The notes under the pieces are model-generated. The model did not search any database, was not told the DNA's origin, and saw only the letters and a list, made by a program, of their open reading frames with translations. The position numbers and the translations under genes were made by a program. This document shows positions 9,739-20,467 of a stretch of DNA of 64,000 nucleotides, piece after piece. This DNA is from Porodaedalea pini (taxonomy: Eukaryota > Basidiomycota > Agaricomycetes > Hymenochaetales > Hymenochaetaceae), in contig NBAY01000035.1 of assembly GCA_002794775.1 (NCBI GenBank), positions 186,001 through 250,000 on the forward strand. The letters are read 5' to 3'. Each line of letters starts with the position of its first letter. Position 1 is the first letter of the stretch.

Positions 9739-12365
9739 ATGTCTACAATGTTGAACGAGCAGCTACCTCAATCTAAGACAAGGAACGATGGTCCTGCAGT
9801 TGGAAAAGGTGAAGGATATCTGGCCTTTCGCCTGACTGTCAAGCTGAGCGATTCATACAGAGAAGCAACTCACACGGCTGCAGAAAATCATCACTGGCGA
9901 GAAGTCCAAGGCTGCGAAGCTGAAAGACAAGCCTCAAGCTACTTTGAAAGTTAAAGCGCAAGGAAACCGTAGGAATCGCAAGCCGGGCAAACTAGCGCTA
10001 ATGCTGCAAGTACCAATGGATGTTTTCAACGAAGTGCGTATTTTTCCTGTTTATAGACAACTTTATTCAACTCTCTACATAATGCAGATCGCGGGTCACT
10101 TGGCACCACTCGACCTGCTTCATCTCGCTCGTTCATCTACAGGTCTGCGCGACCTGCTTATGTCGAAGAGTTCCCGTCCCATATGGCGCACGGTTCTTCG
10201 TGCACTTGGGGCCCCAGAATGCCCACCTGACATTAATGAACCACAGTTCATTAGCCTTCTGTTTGAAACGTTCTGTCAGGTTCGTGATCGTAGTATCGCT
10301 CTCTCAACGTCAGGCCGCTTATCTGCTTATAGGGATGTGGTGCCCCACGCGTCAAGAAAGTTGATTATGGTTTACGCATACGTCTCTGTCCCGGGTGTTT
10401 TTCTTTAAAGTAAACCTTATCTTTACAATGTGCTCGAGCTTTTACTAACAGTCCCGAAAGCGTCGTCCAAGGCCGAAAACTGGCCGCGACTGTGCAGGGT
10501 GTGACTTCGAAAGATTATGATATTTTCCGACTCTGCTATTTTGAAGGAGGTGCGTTCCGAGGATAACTTTACACTTTTTTTACTGGACTCTTATTTCGAG
10601 CAGCGTCGTCAATGGGACAGTTGACGCGGGAACGTCTGACTAACGAGGGATACGCACGACAAAAGTTCTTTGGCCCTGACTTCGCAGAAATGATCCGCAA
10701 ATATTCTACTTTCGCACCAGGCTCAGTTGAGCAGAAGAAGTTTGTACAGCGCCAGAAGGAGCTTGTGAAGGATGTGTACGAGGTCGGTTGTTATTTTAAT
10801 GCAACTCCCTATAAGCACTGATATCGCTTTATCGTAGCATGTCGTGGCTATTGAGGGTTGGCTTAAGCAGTTGGGAACGAGGACAGCTTCCGAGACTCGG
10901 TTAAAAGTCCTTTCGAGGAAAGCCAGGTTCGTTCGTCCATATGGGTTGAAAGAAACAGTATCATTGACGGCGTCATTAGCATCCTGAAGAGGCTTAAGGA
11001 ACTGGGTTATTCTGATGAAGATCTCAACGATTCTTGCATGGGCTGGGATTGGAACCAAATGCTTCTGCAGCCTCGCGAGCTGACCGAAAGAAGTATGTTG
11101 GTCGTCTATTTAGATTTGTAAGCTCTGCTGACATCGTTTTTGTTCCACTGCTCGCAGTCTAGCAGAACATTTTCCCTCATCTCAAAAGGATCATCATGAC
11201 AAGGCGAGAGAATAAAGTTGAAAGAGCGCGCGCGCCTCTCTGGAGGGCAATTGAAATCTTATATAAAGCATTTTGCTCCAAATGGGAGACTTTGAACGGC
11301 AAACCTCCTATCATGGCCTTCCAAGACTTGAAGCAGCTTCCCGAAGTAAGGTCACTTGTCGAAAACAACGAATTGATATCCTCTATCAGCGAAGAGCGAT
11401 GGAGAGTCGTCGAGGATCTACTGCCCGCCGCAATCCACGATCTTGAAACCCTTATCAAGAAAGATTGTGCTGCCCTCATTACTTCCGCCCGACAACGCGC
11501 TGGCCTGCCTCCCCCGTTCACGGATGATACCGACACCTCAGTTAACATCATATTAGCTCATGCATCGTCCTTCATATTGCAAAAAGACTACTTTTTCGCC
11601 TCACTTAAAACGTTCGAGGGTGTCGCTTCTAATCGTCAGGCCCGAGCGTCAGACAGCTACATAAAGGCGTGGCAGCCGATAACTTCACAGTGTCCCAATG
11701 TTCTTAAGCTTGCGTTTACTCTGATCCGTTCTTTGAATTTGGCCGACAATGTCACTATGGCGGAAATGGAGAAATACGGGAAGGCATTCGTGTGCAAATG
11801 CTGTGATAGAAGGCCCAGCAAGAAGAGGACTTGGAAAGAGCTCGTGCGTAGTACGTCAGTTGATGACCTGCGACTAAAAGACTCAACGCTATAATTCCAG
11901 GTGGCACATTTCCTTCGGGAGACAAAGTGGTTCGAACGAATGACAGAACGCTTGTGAGTAGACAATCACATGCGTGGGTCTCTTTCGAGACACGTTCTTA
12001 CCTTCATTCTTATGCGCTGTAGGGCTGCCAACCCGGATATCGAGATGAGGATCATTGATAGCCACAATATCGACGCCTCCGTGAAGCTGGCAGAACTGGA
12101 CTTAGGAGAAGAAAACACAGATGAAACAATCGGTGCTCCTACGTATTTTTCTTGCTTTATATGTAATAGTACATTTCCGTACATGGATGTCAGCGGGTCT
12201 CGAGCATGTGTCGAAGCGCACATACGCACGAGGTGAGCAGCATCGTCTCGTTTTGCATGACTCTACTCGATACTGATATACAAGCATGCCTTTCTTTTCC
12301 TGCACGACGGTAGTCACGGCAAGGCGTGTGTCGAAGCATGCGACATCAGTATGCCAGTGTATTAA
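9739..12365 (+). pseudogene. F-box family gene B, one nonsense codon, unique C2H2 tail
   Basis: Twelve exons can be placed: 9739-9808, 9861-10033, 10088-10279, 10333-10409, 10452-10549, 10604-10782, 10838-10926, 10959-11092, 11158-11843, 11901-11953, 12023-12232, 12314-12365. All junctions keep phase over 671 codons. Domains in order: QLTRLQKIITGEKSKAAKLK; F-box (LMLQVPMDVFNE plus IAGHLAPLDLLHLARS); a Cys motif (GCGAPRVKKVDYGLRIRLC, then PGC); a long helical region; FVCKCCDRRPSKKRTW; and VAHF. Only this copy then carries a further Cys/His segment (YFSCFICNSTF, then EAHIRTSH), which looks like a C2H2 finger. Codon 339 is TAG (11160-11162) where the paralogues have TGG (IWK, NWQN). Everything else is intact, so this is a very recent pseudogene, a truncated protein, or a base-call error. 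Confidence 0.7.
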
Positions 12366-13427
12366 CCTATCAAGCTCTGTGACAAGACGTGTCAATCCGA
12401 GACACGAAGCGTGCGGCTCGTTCAGCTTTTCTTTCATCAGAATTGTTACATCCCCTCTTTATTCACGAGCTCTCCAACAAGTCGATTTAAGTTGAGTCTT
12501 TCGATGCCCTCCTTGGTGCTATGATACGCAAATTCGTGAATTCTTCTTACCTTACCCACTGATATGGATGCTAAATTTTTCAAGAAGGATGGCACGGGAT
12601 AGGTTATTATAATATGTCGTGGACTAATAGTGGAGGACGGGGACGTATAGATGTATGATGATTGAGGGAGATCAATTAGAAAATCGATTGCGTTCGAAAC
12701 TGAAAGTGGAAAGCAAATTATCATACTTGATCAAAGGTTTTTTCCTGTCCCTTCCTTCCCGCTGCTTGTTCTGATTCAGCAAGGGCGGAACTTGTATGGA
12801 TAATTGATCATATGCCAGATTTCTGGCACTGTAAGGACTGACCCGAAGACTGAGCTGGATTGTCGACCAAGGAAAATCATTTATTTGAGAGCTTACATTG
12901 GCCTTTAGATGCATCATTTCGTATTGTATCTCCGTAACCAAACGTTTCGCCTCGCCCCACAAAGTTTCTAGCTCCTTGGACTCGGAGGATCAAGTCCTAC
13001 AAGTTGATATTGTAGTCAGAAAAGTACTACGTCACTTTTGTACTGGGAATGTAAGTCGGGACGCCGGCACTCACGCGACTAAAGTCTTACATATTGTCGG
13101 CGGGCAACGACACCAGCCGATTGTTCCGCTTCCTGAACCGAGCTAACACAAGCAGTGGGTCATCTCCTTTGAAATTTGAACTCATGCGGGTTCTCTCTAT
13201 ATTTTTGGGTGATGAGGTACTGTGCGACCTTCGGTGCGAATTATACTCAACGGAACGCTGATTACTACCAGACGCGTCTCATAGTAGAAATCGTGTGGCA
13301 GAGCGGCATATATCTATAAAGCCTGCGCATGAGAATGAATCAGACTGTCTCTGGGGCTCCGACATATGCTATATTATTTTAACAATGGGATAATAGCCGT
13401 CCAAATCCAGTTGGTGCGACAACACAT
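12366..13427. other. Intergenic, nothing recognised
   Basis: About 1 kb between F-box genes B and C. The ORFs on both strands are short and lack codon structure, and no repeat was recognised. Confidence 0.4.
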
Positions 13428-13450
13428 ATGTGGCAGAGATCAAATTCAGT

Positions 13451-13570
13451 CGGAGCTCTAAATTTCATAAGGCGCAATAAACGCGTCGCGCCTCGCGTCG
13501 ATCAAAAGTCGCGTCCGACGCGTCGTCTCTGCCAGTGCCACCCACCATCGCTTGCCGCTGCACTCGAGAG
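13451..13570 (+). promoter_or_regulatory. Shared upstream module of F-box gene C
   Basis: Has CGGAGCTCTAAA, then ACGCGT at 13481-13486 and again at 13518-13523, then TGCCACCCACCATC. It is the clearest case in the window of two MCB-like hexamers in the shared block. It overlaps the start of the nominal C reading frame, suggesting the ancestral start lay downstream near 13570. Confidence 0.45.
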
Positions 13571-15897
13571 CATACTGTCAGAAGACGACCCTCGACGCAA
13601 TGGAGTTTTACATGATAAAAGTGAAACCTTTTCGCCCCTTGTAGAGGATGATGGGCTGACATCATCACGACTCTACGAAATAGAAAAGCCACTCACACGA
13701 CTGCAGAGGATCATCACCGGCGGGAAGTCCAAGGCATTCCAGCTGAAGACCAAGCCGAAGTCCAGTACAAAGATCAAAGTCAGAAGCACCGATAAGAATG
13801 GAACGTCGGGCAAGTAGTCTCTGATGTTGCAGATGCCAGTGGACATAATCTTCGAGGTATGTATGTGTTCTTTACTCGCAACCTTCCCTGTATAACTTTC
13901 CGCCTGATGCAGATCGCAGGTCACATGGCTCCTTTAGACCTACTCCATCTCGCTCGATCTACTAAAGCTCTACGCGCCCTGCTGATATCGAAGACCGCAC
14001 GCCCAGTATGGCGCAGGACGATGCAAGCTATGAAAATCCCGGAATGCCCGAAGGACATTGGTGAACCGGAATACATCAGTCTCCTATTCGAGACGTTCTG
14101 TCAGGTATGTTATAGTGTCTGTGAAGTGTCATTTTGTTCCAGCTCAGTCTTGTATCTCAGGGTTGTGGGGCTCCCCGTGTCAAGAAAGTCGATTATGGTT
14201 TTCGCATCCGTCTCTGTCCTGGTTGTTATTTATTGAAGTAGTTCTTGATGTTAAATCGTTACTGGGCGTTTGCTGACTGCTCTAAAAGTGTTATCCAAGG
14301 TCGCAATTTGGCAGCGACTATCCAAGGTGTATCCGCGGACGATTATGACATCTATCGTCTTTGCTGCTTTCAAGGAGGTGCGTTTCATGGATTATAATGC
14401 GAAGTTATCGTACCGTAGTAACAATCTCGAATAGTGACACGAAGCATACAGTCAGCGCTGCCCAGTCAACCTGATGCACTGTATGCGAGGAAAAAGTTCT
14501 TTGTTCCCGATTTCGCAGACGCAGTCCGTCAATACAAATCGTATGATGCAGGTTCCCGTGCGCAAATGGAGTTCTTAGACCAACGGAAAGCACATGAATG
14601 TTGTACATCAAGCCTCTGACTTTATTGCAGCATGCCTCAGTTATTGAGAGTTGGGTCGAGCAAAAGCGCTTTGAGAGGGTTCTAAATAATCGTTCCAAGT
14701 CTCGTTCGAGGGAGGTTAGGTGGGTGCGCTGAGACTTCAAGAAAATGAATGAGTCTCACATTTTTGAATTCGTCGGAAGCATTTTGAACAGGCTCAAGGA
14801 ACTCGGCCACGCGACAGAAGATCTCCACAATGACGATTTCAATCAGGAGTGGTACAAGTTTCTTCAGCAACTTCGCGAGCTGACAGAGAGAAGTGCGCCC
14901 AATCTTCGTCAGCTTTGGCATACAATCTAACTCGTTTCATTTCTTGTTGCGGGAAGGCTGGAACAACATTCTGCCGAAGCTTGAAGCAATCATTCAGTCA
15001 AGGCAAAACGAGCGAATCAAGAGAGAAGCGATCGTTCACAAGAGACGCCGATGGACTGAGCTAAGACAATTCTACGAATCATTTTGCATCAACTGGACAG
15101 AGCACGAAGGGAAGCCGCCCACCCTGACCCTCAAGGAGTTGCTGCAACTTTCTGAAGTAATGTCGCTCGTCGAAGAGAACTTGGACAGCTCAATCGAGCA
15201 AACTCAATGGAACGAAATCGAAAGTATTCTACCTGCCACTATTCACAATCTTGAAATCCGTATCAAAGATGACTGCGCCGTTTCTATGATCTCATCCCGC
15301 GAAAGCGCTGGCCTGCCTCCCATTAACAGTCAAACGACTTCGTTCTTTCTCTCGCATCCTCGTTTATGCCTCAACTTGACGAGTTTGAGTTTCACTTCGC
15401 AGCCTCTTACACGTACGAGGAATTTGTTGACCATCGTCGGGCTCTCACGTTCGGACGCTATGTCGATGACTGGCCGGACACATTCTCTCTGACTTCTGAA
15501 ATACCTTGTGTTGCATCCGCTCTGATCCGCTCTCTGGAAGTGGCCGATACTGTTACAATGGCGGAGATGGAAAGCTTGGGAAGGGTGTTTGTTTGCAGGT
15601 GCTGTAATTCAGACCAGCACTCTAGAATAGCCTGGAAGGAATTGGTGCGTATTACGTATATCTATCAAGCGTTCTTCGATTCAAAGGCTAAAGACAAGAA
15701 CGTAGGTGGACCATTTCTATTTCCTCGATACATTGTGAGTGAACTGGCTATGGTGATTGTCAAGAGACTTACCCGTTCTCATACGAAGGGTCGACGATCC
15801 ACTCGGCAGAACGACAGACCATAATGTAGACACTCACACAGATCTCGCTGAGCGGATCTTGACGAAACAACACCTGAAGTTACAGGTTAAAGAATGA
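13568..15897 (+). pseudogene. F-box family gene C, stop and frameshift
   Basis: Same exon order as F-box B. The expected ATG (compare ATGTCA in F) reads ATACTG at about 13570, although an upstream in-frame ATG at 13428 exists. TAG at 13815-13817 interrupts the frame just before the F-box (GTSGK, stop, then LMLQMPVDIIFE). The F-box exon (IAGHMAPLDLLHLARSTKAL) starts at about 13914, followed by GCGAPRVKKVDYGFRIRLC. In the large exon the frame shifts by one base between about 15310 and 15366, so GLPPINS and EFEFHFAASYTYEEF lie in different frames. FVCRCC and VDHF motifs are still visible. The last exon ends with TGA at 15895-15897. Multiple lesions mark it as a pseudogene. Confidence 0.7.
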
Positions 15898-15962
15898 GGA
15901 TTACGTCTGATGATCATAGGCATGAAGTAAGTAAGCAATGCAGTTTTATTTTGTACACTTTA

Positions 15963-16362
15963 CAGCCATTTTCATAAGTCCTGCGACACGTGCATGTCAC
16001 GTGAAGTGAGCCACATCAGAGCCAAAGTGTCGAAAAATTAGAATGAATGCCTATTTTCTCTGTGAATTCTGAACAGTACCTGCTCATTAAGTACTCAAAA
16101 AAAAAGGCACAGTTCTCAGGAGCAGAAATATGTAAAATATGGAGCAATACAATGACTGTGTAGGCTGGTGGAGATCAAACAAGTGCAGCTGGTCTGTTCT
16201 CTCACCCATTTTCACTGAGATTCAAAAATTATGGCTCCCCTACATCTACCTATAAAATTCTTTCCTGTGTCTGTAAATTAAGTATATGACTATACCAACA
16301 TCTCCTGCAAGTTTGAAGCCAATCCATTCAGTATTCATGGTGCAGCAGCAAGATTTGTGTTC
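15963..16362 (+). repeat. Left arm of the MITE inverted repeat
   Basis: Pairs with 16414-16811. The inner end is AAGATTTGTGTTC, mirrored by GAACACAAATCTT. Confidence 0.85.
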
Positions 16363-16413
16363 CACTTCAAGCTCTTTCCACCCTCCTTTTCTCACAACAG
16401 GTCTTGCAGAGTA

Positions 16414-16811
16414 GAACACAAATCTTGCTGCTGCACCATGAATACTGAATGGATTGGCTTCAAATTTGCAGGAGATGTTGGTATGGTCATATACTTAATT
16501 TAAAGATACAGGAATGAATTTTATAGATAGATGTAGGGAGCCATAATTTTTGAATCTCGGTGGAAATGGGTGAGAGAACAGACCAGCTGCACTTGTTTGA
16601 TCTCCACCAGCCTACACAGTCATTGTATTGCTCCATATTTTACATATTTCTGCTCCTGAGAACTGTGCCTTTTTTTTGAGTACTTAATGAGCAGGCACTG
16701 TGCAGAATTCACAGAGAAAATAGGCATTCATTCTAATTTTTCGACATTTTGGCTCTGACGCGGCTCACTTCACGTGACATGCACGTGTCGCAGGACTTAT
16801 GAAAATGGCTG
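16414..16811 (-). repeat. Right arm of the MITE inverted repeat
   Basis: Reverse complement of the left arm apart from a few substitutions and one- or two-base length differences in a poly-A/T run. Confidence 0.85.
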
Positions 16812-17223
16812 TAATCGCTACTGACACATATGCTTTTCTTTCCCCTTCCCTCTAGCCATCAGAAGGGACAGAAGACTAAAGACGCCATCGCTTATTACTG
16901 AACTCGACTCACAACAACTCGAGTACAATCTGGAATTTTCGAAACTACGAAAACAAGACAATAACTCACGGCTTCAGAAAACCTTTCTTGGTGACTCGAC
17001 AACCCTGAATGCAGACAGAACAATGTTTTCTCTATTCCGAAAATCGTGTACTCTAAGATGTGATGCAACGAGAAGAAGTACGAATACAATTACACCGCGC
17101 TATGAATTAGTCGAGAATGAGAGTGTGCAGCTCTATGAAATAAGGACAATTGTAACCGGAAATCCAAACGCCCAGAAGAAAGTACTACGCGTGTATGGTC
17201 AGCATAAATATCTCGGCGCCGCT
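16812..17223. other. 3' flank of GUT2, no gene seen
   Basis: AT-rich sequence after the MITE. No open reading frame continues plausibly, and it probably includes the GUT2 3' UTR. Confidence 0.4.
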
Positions 17224-19587
17224 TTACACACCACCACCACTCTTTTCGACGGGGATTGCCTTCCGGCCCTCCGACTTGGTCCTCTGCTGCTGGTCAGGCC
17301 TGAACAAGATCTCCTTCAGCCCCGCACATATCTCGACGAACTCGTGGAAGTCAAAGTCCTCGCGGCCATCCAGGCCGGCCTCAGCGAGCACATACTTGAC
17401 ATCGTCGTCCCTTACCTTCTCATAATCATCCAGCGTGCCCAGGAGCTCGCGGAGCGCAGGCGCACGCAGTCGGACACCGGCACCGGCACCAGCCCCACCG
17501 GTGCGTGCGCTGAACGCAGCACGGAGCTCGCCAACCTCGCCTGCGGAGAAATGGGAGCGCGTGTACTCGGCCCCCCTCGCGGCAGCGGGAGCGGTGAGCG
17601 GGGTGGGGTGGACGGGGGGCTTCATACCGAGCTTGGCGCGGAGGACGTCGAGGAGGGAGTGCGGTGTCGGGTCGAGCGCTTTCGTCATTTCCGTGTCGGG
17701 CGGCAGGTACGCGAGGCCCATACTGCGGAGGAAGGCGACGCCGCGTTCGAGCTCTGCCGCCCTTCGGGGTGCGTCCCATGCGAGCTCGGCAGCCATGATA
17801 TCGATGACGCGCGGGAGCGCGACGAGCGCGGCCTGTGCGTTGAGGAACGCGAGGCGCGTGCGGCGCGCGATGACGTCGACGGCGGTCTGCGCGTACTCGT
17901 GTCGGACGGCATAGCGCACCTCGGCCTCGATGAACGGGTACTGCGGGTTGAGCCGCTCGCCATGCAGGGGCCAGAACGCCGTCGTCTGCTCAGCCATGGC
18001 GCACACCGTCCAGGCGCGGTCGCCGTAGTTCTCGGAGAGGTGCTTGGCGACCTCGGAGTCGATACCGTACCGCTGGATGAGCCCGATGAACTGGTTCCGC
18101 GTCCAGCCATCTGAGCCCACGAGGTGCACCTTTTCCGTCACGCACCCCGAGCGCACGCGGCTTTGGAGGGAGAAGGCTGCGACGGCGGCGTCGACGGTCT
18201 CTTCTGCCATCTTGCGGTACGTCGTCCACTTCCCGCCGGCGATGGTGAGCAGTCCGGAGGGAGAGACGTGGATCATGTGATTCCTTACAAGGCCCTCCGT
18301 CCGCGCTGCGTTCGGGTTGCGCACGAGCGGGCGGATACCAGCCCATGCAGACAGCACGTCCCCGCGGCGCACCTTGATGTCGGGCGAGAGGTAATGTCTC
18401 ACCTCGTCGAGCACCCAATCGATATCCTCCTCGCGCGGCTGCGGCTCGTGCTCAATTGCACAAGGACTGTCCGTCGTCCCCGCAATCGTGCTCCCTTGCC
18501 AAGGCAGGAAGAAAATGACGCGCCCGTCCGACGTCGCGGGGTCCAGAAGCCCCATGTTGCGTGGCGCATAGTAGTTGGGCAAGGTGATGTGCACACCTGC
18601 GGCGGGCGCGACGATCGGCTCGTGTGCAGGGTTGTCGAGCGTGAGGAGCGCGTCGGAGAACGGGCCGGTCGCGTTGATGACGCCCCTGGCGCGCACGGGC
18701 CACGCCTCGCCGGTGAGTGCGTCTCTCACGACCGCGCCGCTCACCTTCCCCGTCACCGCGTCCTTCTCGAGCTGTGTCACCTCGACGTGATTTGCGACCG
18801 TGGCACCGTGGCGGACGGCAGTCATGATGAGCGCCATGTTCATGCGCGAGTCATTGTGCTGGCCGTCGTAGTACACGATCGCGCCGACGAGCCCGTCCTG
18901 CTTGAGCATGGGGAACGTCTCGAGAGCCTTGCCCTTGCTCATGACGTACGAGGACTCCATGTTCTCCTTGCCCGCGAGGACATCGTACATCTTGCAGCCG
19001 GCCCAGTAGTACGGGATCTGCCAGTACTTGTACACGGGAGCATGATGGGCAGCATGTGCGAGAGGTAAGGCGCAGTCTCGAGGAAGATGCGCCGCTCGTG
19101 GAGCGCTTCCTTAACGAGCTTGTATTGCTCGTAGTCGAGCTCCATCACCGCCTTTTGGAGATAGCGGACGCCGCCGTGGACGAGCTTCGTCGACTTTGAC
19201 GATGTGCCTTGTACACGAGTCGGTAAGAGATATGCGAACGAATTATATGCGCGACGTACCGGAACTGAAGTCGTCTCGCTCGACAAGAGCAACCTTGAGG
19301 CCGCGAGTCGCTGCATCGACCGCCACACCCGCGCCCGTCGCTCCACCACCGACGATAAGCAGGTCAAACTGCTCCTCCCCACCAGCTGCCGATGCTCGCA
19401 GTGAGTCGAGCATGCTCTTGCGCGTCGGAGGGGTCCATGGCGGCGGCGGCCTGCGATTATGCACGGTCGAGGGCAGGTAGGACGGGCCCGAGTTGAGGTA
19501 GTAGTAGCCGCCCGCCGCGGATGTCGCTGCCGCCACCGACGCATAGGCAAACGTGCGGCGGGAGAGCAGCGCCTTGAGCACAGGCAT
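17224..19587 (-). CDS. GUT2: Mitochondrial FAD-dependent glycerol-3-phosphate dehydrogenase, apparent 1-nt frameshift
   Basis: Exon 1 is 19587-19260 and exon 2 runs from 19207 to the stop at 17224, about 770 aa. The enzyme oxidises glycerol 3-phosphate to dihydroxyacetone phosphate and passes electrons to ubiquinone at the mitochondrial inner membrane. The N-terminus ([18 protein letters not shown] plus a Gly/Ala/Tyr stretch) fits a targeting sequence and membrane anchor. The FAD motif is [14 protein letters not shown], followed by [16 protein letters not shown]. Later come [28 protein letters not shown] and the signature [16 protein letters not shown]. The last ~100 residues resemble the EF-hand-like tail of this family ([14 protein letters not shown]). 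At about 19035-19040 the frame breaks: HMLPIMLP must continue as [11 protein letters not shown], one base out of phase, inside a CCC run. No intron can explain this. A sequencing error or a recent lesion are both possible. The antisense strand has long GC-driven shadow ORFs. Confidence 0.9.
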
Positions 19588-20467
19588 CCAGAGTGTGGGG
19601 AGACGGCGGGGAATGAGGAGGACGTGGAGGAAGATGGTGAGCTTGGTGTAAGTATATTCTGTGCATTATAACTTTAAGTTTCTGGGACTCTAGCACGCGG
19701 CCCGCCGGACCGTTCTTCGAATGTGACCCGCCCGGGGACGCCCCGCCTACCCCGTGGGGAATTCAGCCGTTTACAAACTCGGCTAGACGGACCTAGTCAA
19801 CGCCGTCCGAACGTAATATATAATAATATTTCAGCTGGCTGTCTGTCTGCCATGTATGTTACTCCCTACTTAAGCTCATATTCCTTGCTGGTCTGTATGA
19901 ATGACCCCGAGGAACCAGAAATGGACCCGGCCGACTCCCGGATTTAGTGAAGCTACACCCGAACGGATCACAAATGACGTATCGAATGTGGCGAACGCGT
20001 CGATCCTATCGGATCGTCCCCGCCTCGAACGTTTGCAGAACCGCCCGTGCGCGTCGACTCTCAAGCTCCGGAGCCTCTGTCTCACATCGCTTGATAACAC
20101 CAGCCAACGAGAGCGCACCATCTTTCATCGAATCGCGGATTTTCTTAGCCTATTCGCACTAACTTGGTCTGGGTGCCGAGGCCCGAGGAACTTCGGCTGG
20201 ACCAACGGAGTCCGGAGCGAAGTCGGAGAACGGCTTCGTGGAGAGCTGCGAAGTTGCGTCTGGTTCTTCTTCTTTCGCCTTATTTACCGTATATTAATAT
20301 TACCACCTCCTCAAAGATCCCGTAGAGAAGACAGACAAATGCGACGTCTGAGTAGCGCAATATCGTGCTCGGGATTTGATTCCATACATGAATGTAAAAA
20401 TATCCTCCATTGCTTTTAAGCTCAGAGAGAAACGGGCTATCAACTATGAGCGGTGTATCGTACTCTG
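19588..20467. other. GUT2 upstream region and F-box D 3' flank
   Basis: No gene was recognised. From 19588 to about 20310 the sequence is a diverged copy of 23531-24270, including shared blocks such as GCCCGCCGGACCGTT and GTGGGGAATTCA. A minus-strand open stretch conserved in part between the copies has no recognisable product. Confidence 0.45.

Larger units (their letters stand above)
15963..16811. mobile_element. Fold-back MITE with ~400-bp arms, TA target site
   Basis: The left end CAGCCATTTTCATAAGTCC and the right end GGACTTATGAAAATGGCTG are exact inverted complements, and the whole 849-bp element is a near-perfect palindrome (arms 15963-16362 and 16414-16811) around a 51-bp spacer. It is flanked by TA on both sides (ttTA before, TAat after). 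TA target duplication with CAG termini is typical of Tc1/mariner (pogo-like) elements, so this is best read as a non-autonomous derivative. No transposase reading frame is present. The arms differ at only a scattering of bases, indicating a fairly recent insertion or arm homogenisation. It lies between pseudogene C and the 3' end of GUT2. Confidence 0.82.

Noticed and set aside
11158..11165. Alternative acceptor at TCTAG to skip the TAG in F-box B
   Set aside because: Using that AG as acceptor shifts the reading frame of the whole following exon.
17023..18114. 363-aa plus-strand ORF opposite GUT2 (and a 314-aa one at 18124-19068)
   Set aside because: They lie antisense to conserved GUT2 exons, have Arg/Glu/Gly-rich composition expected from GC-rich codon shadowing, and show no domain.
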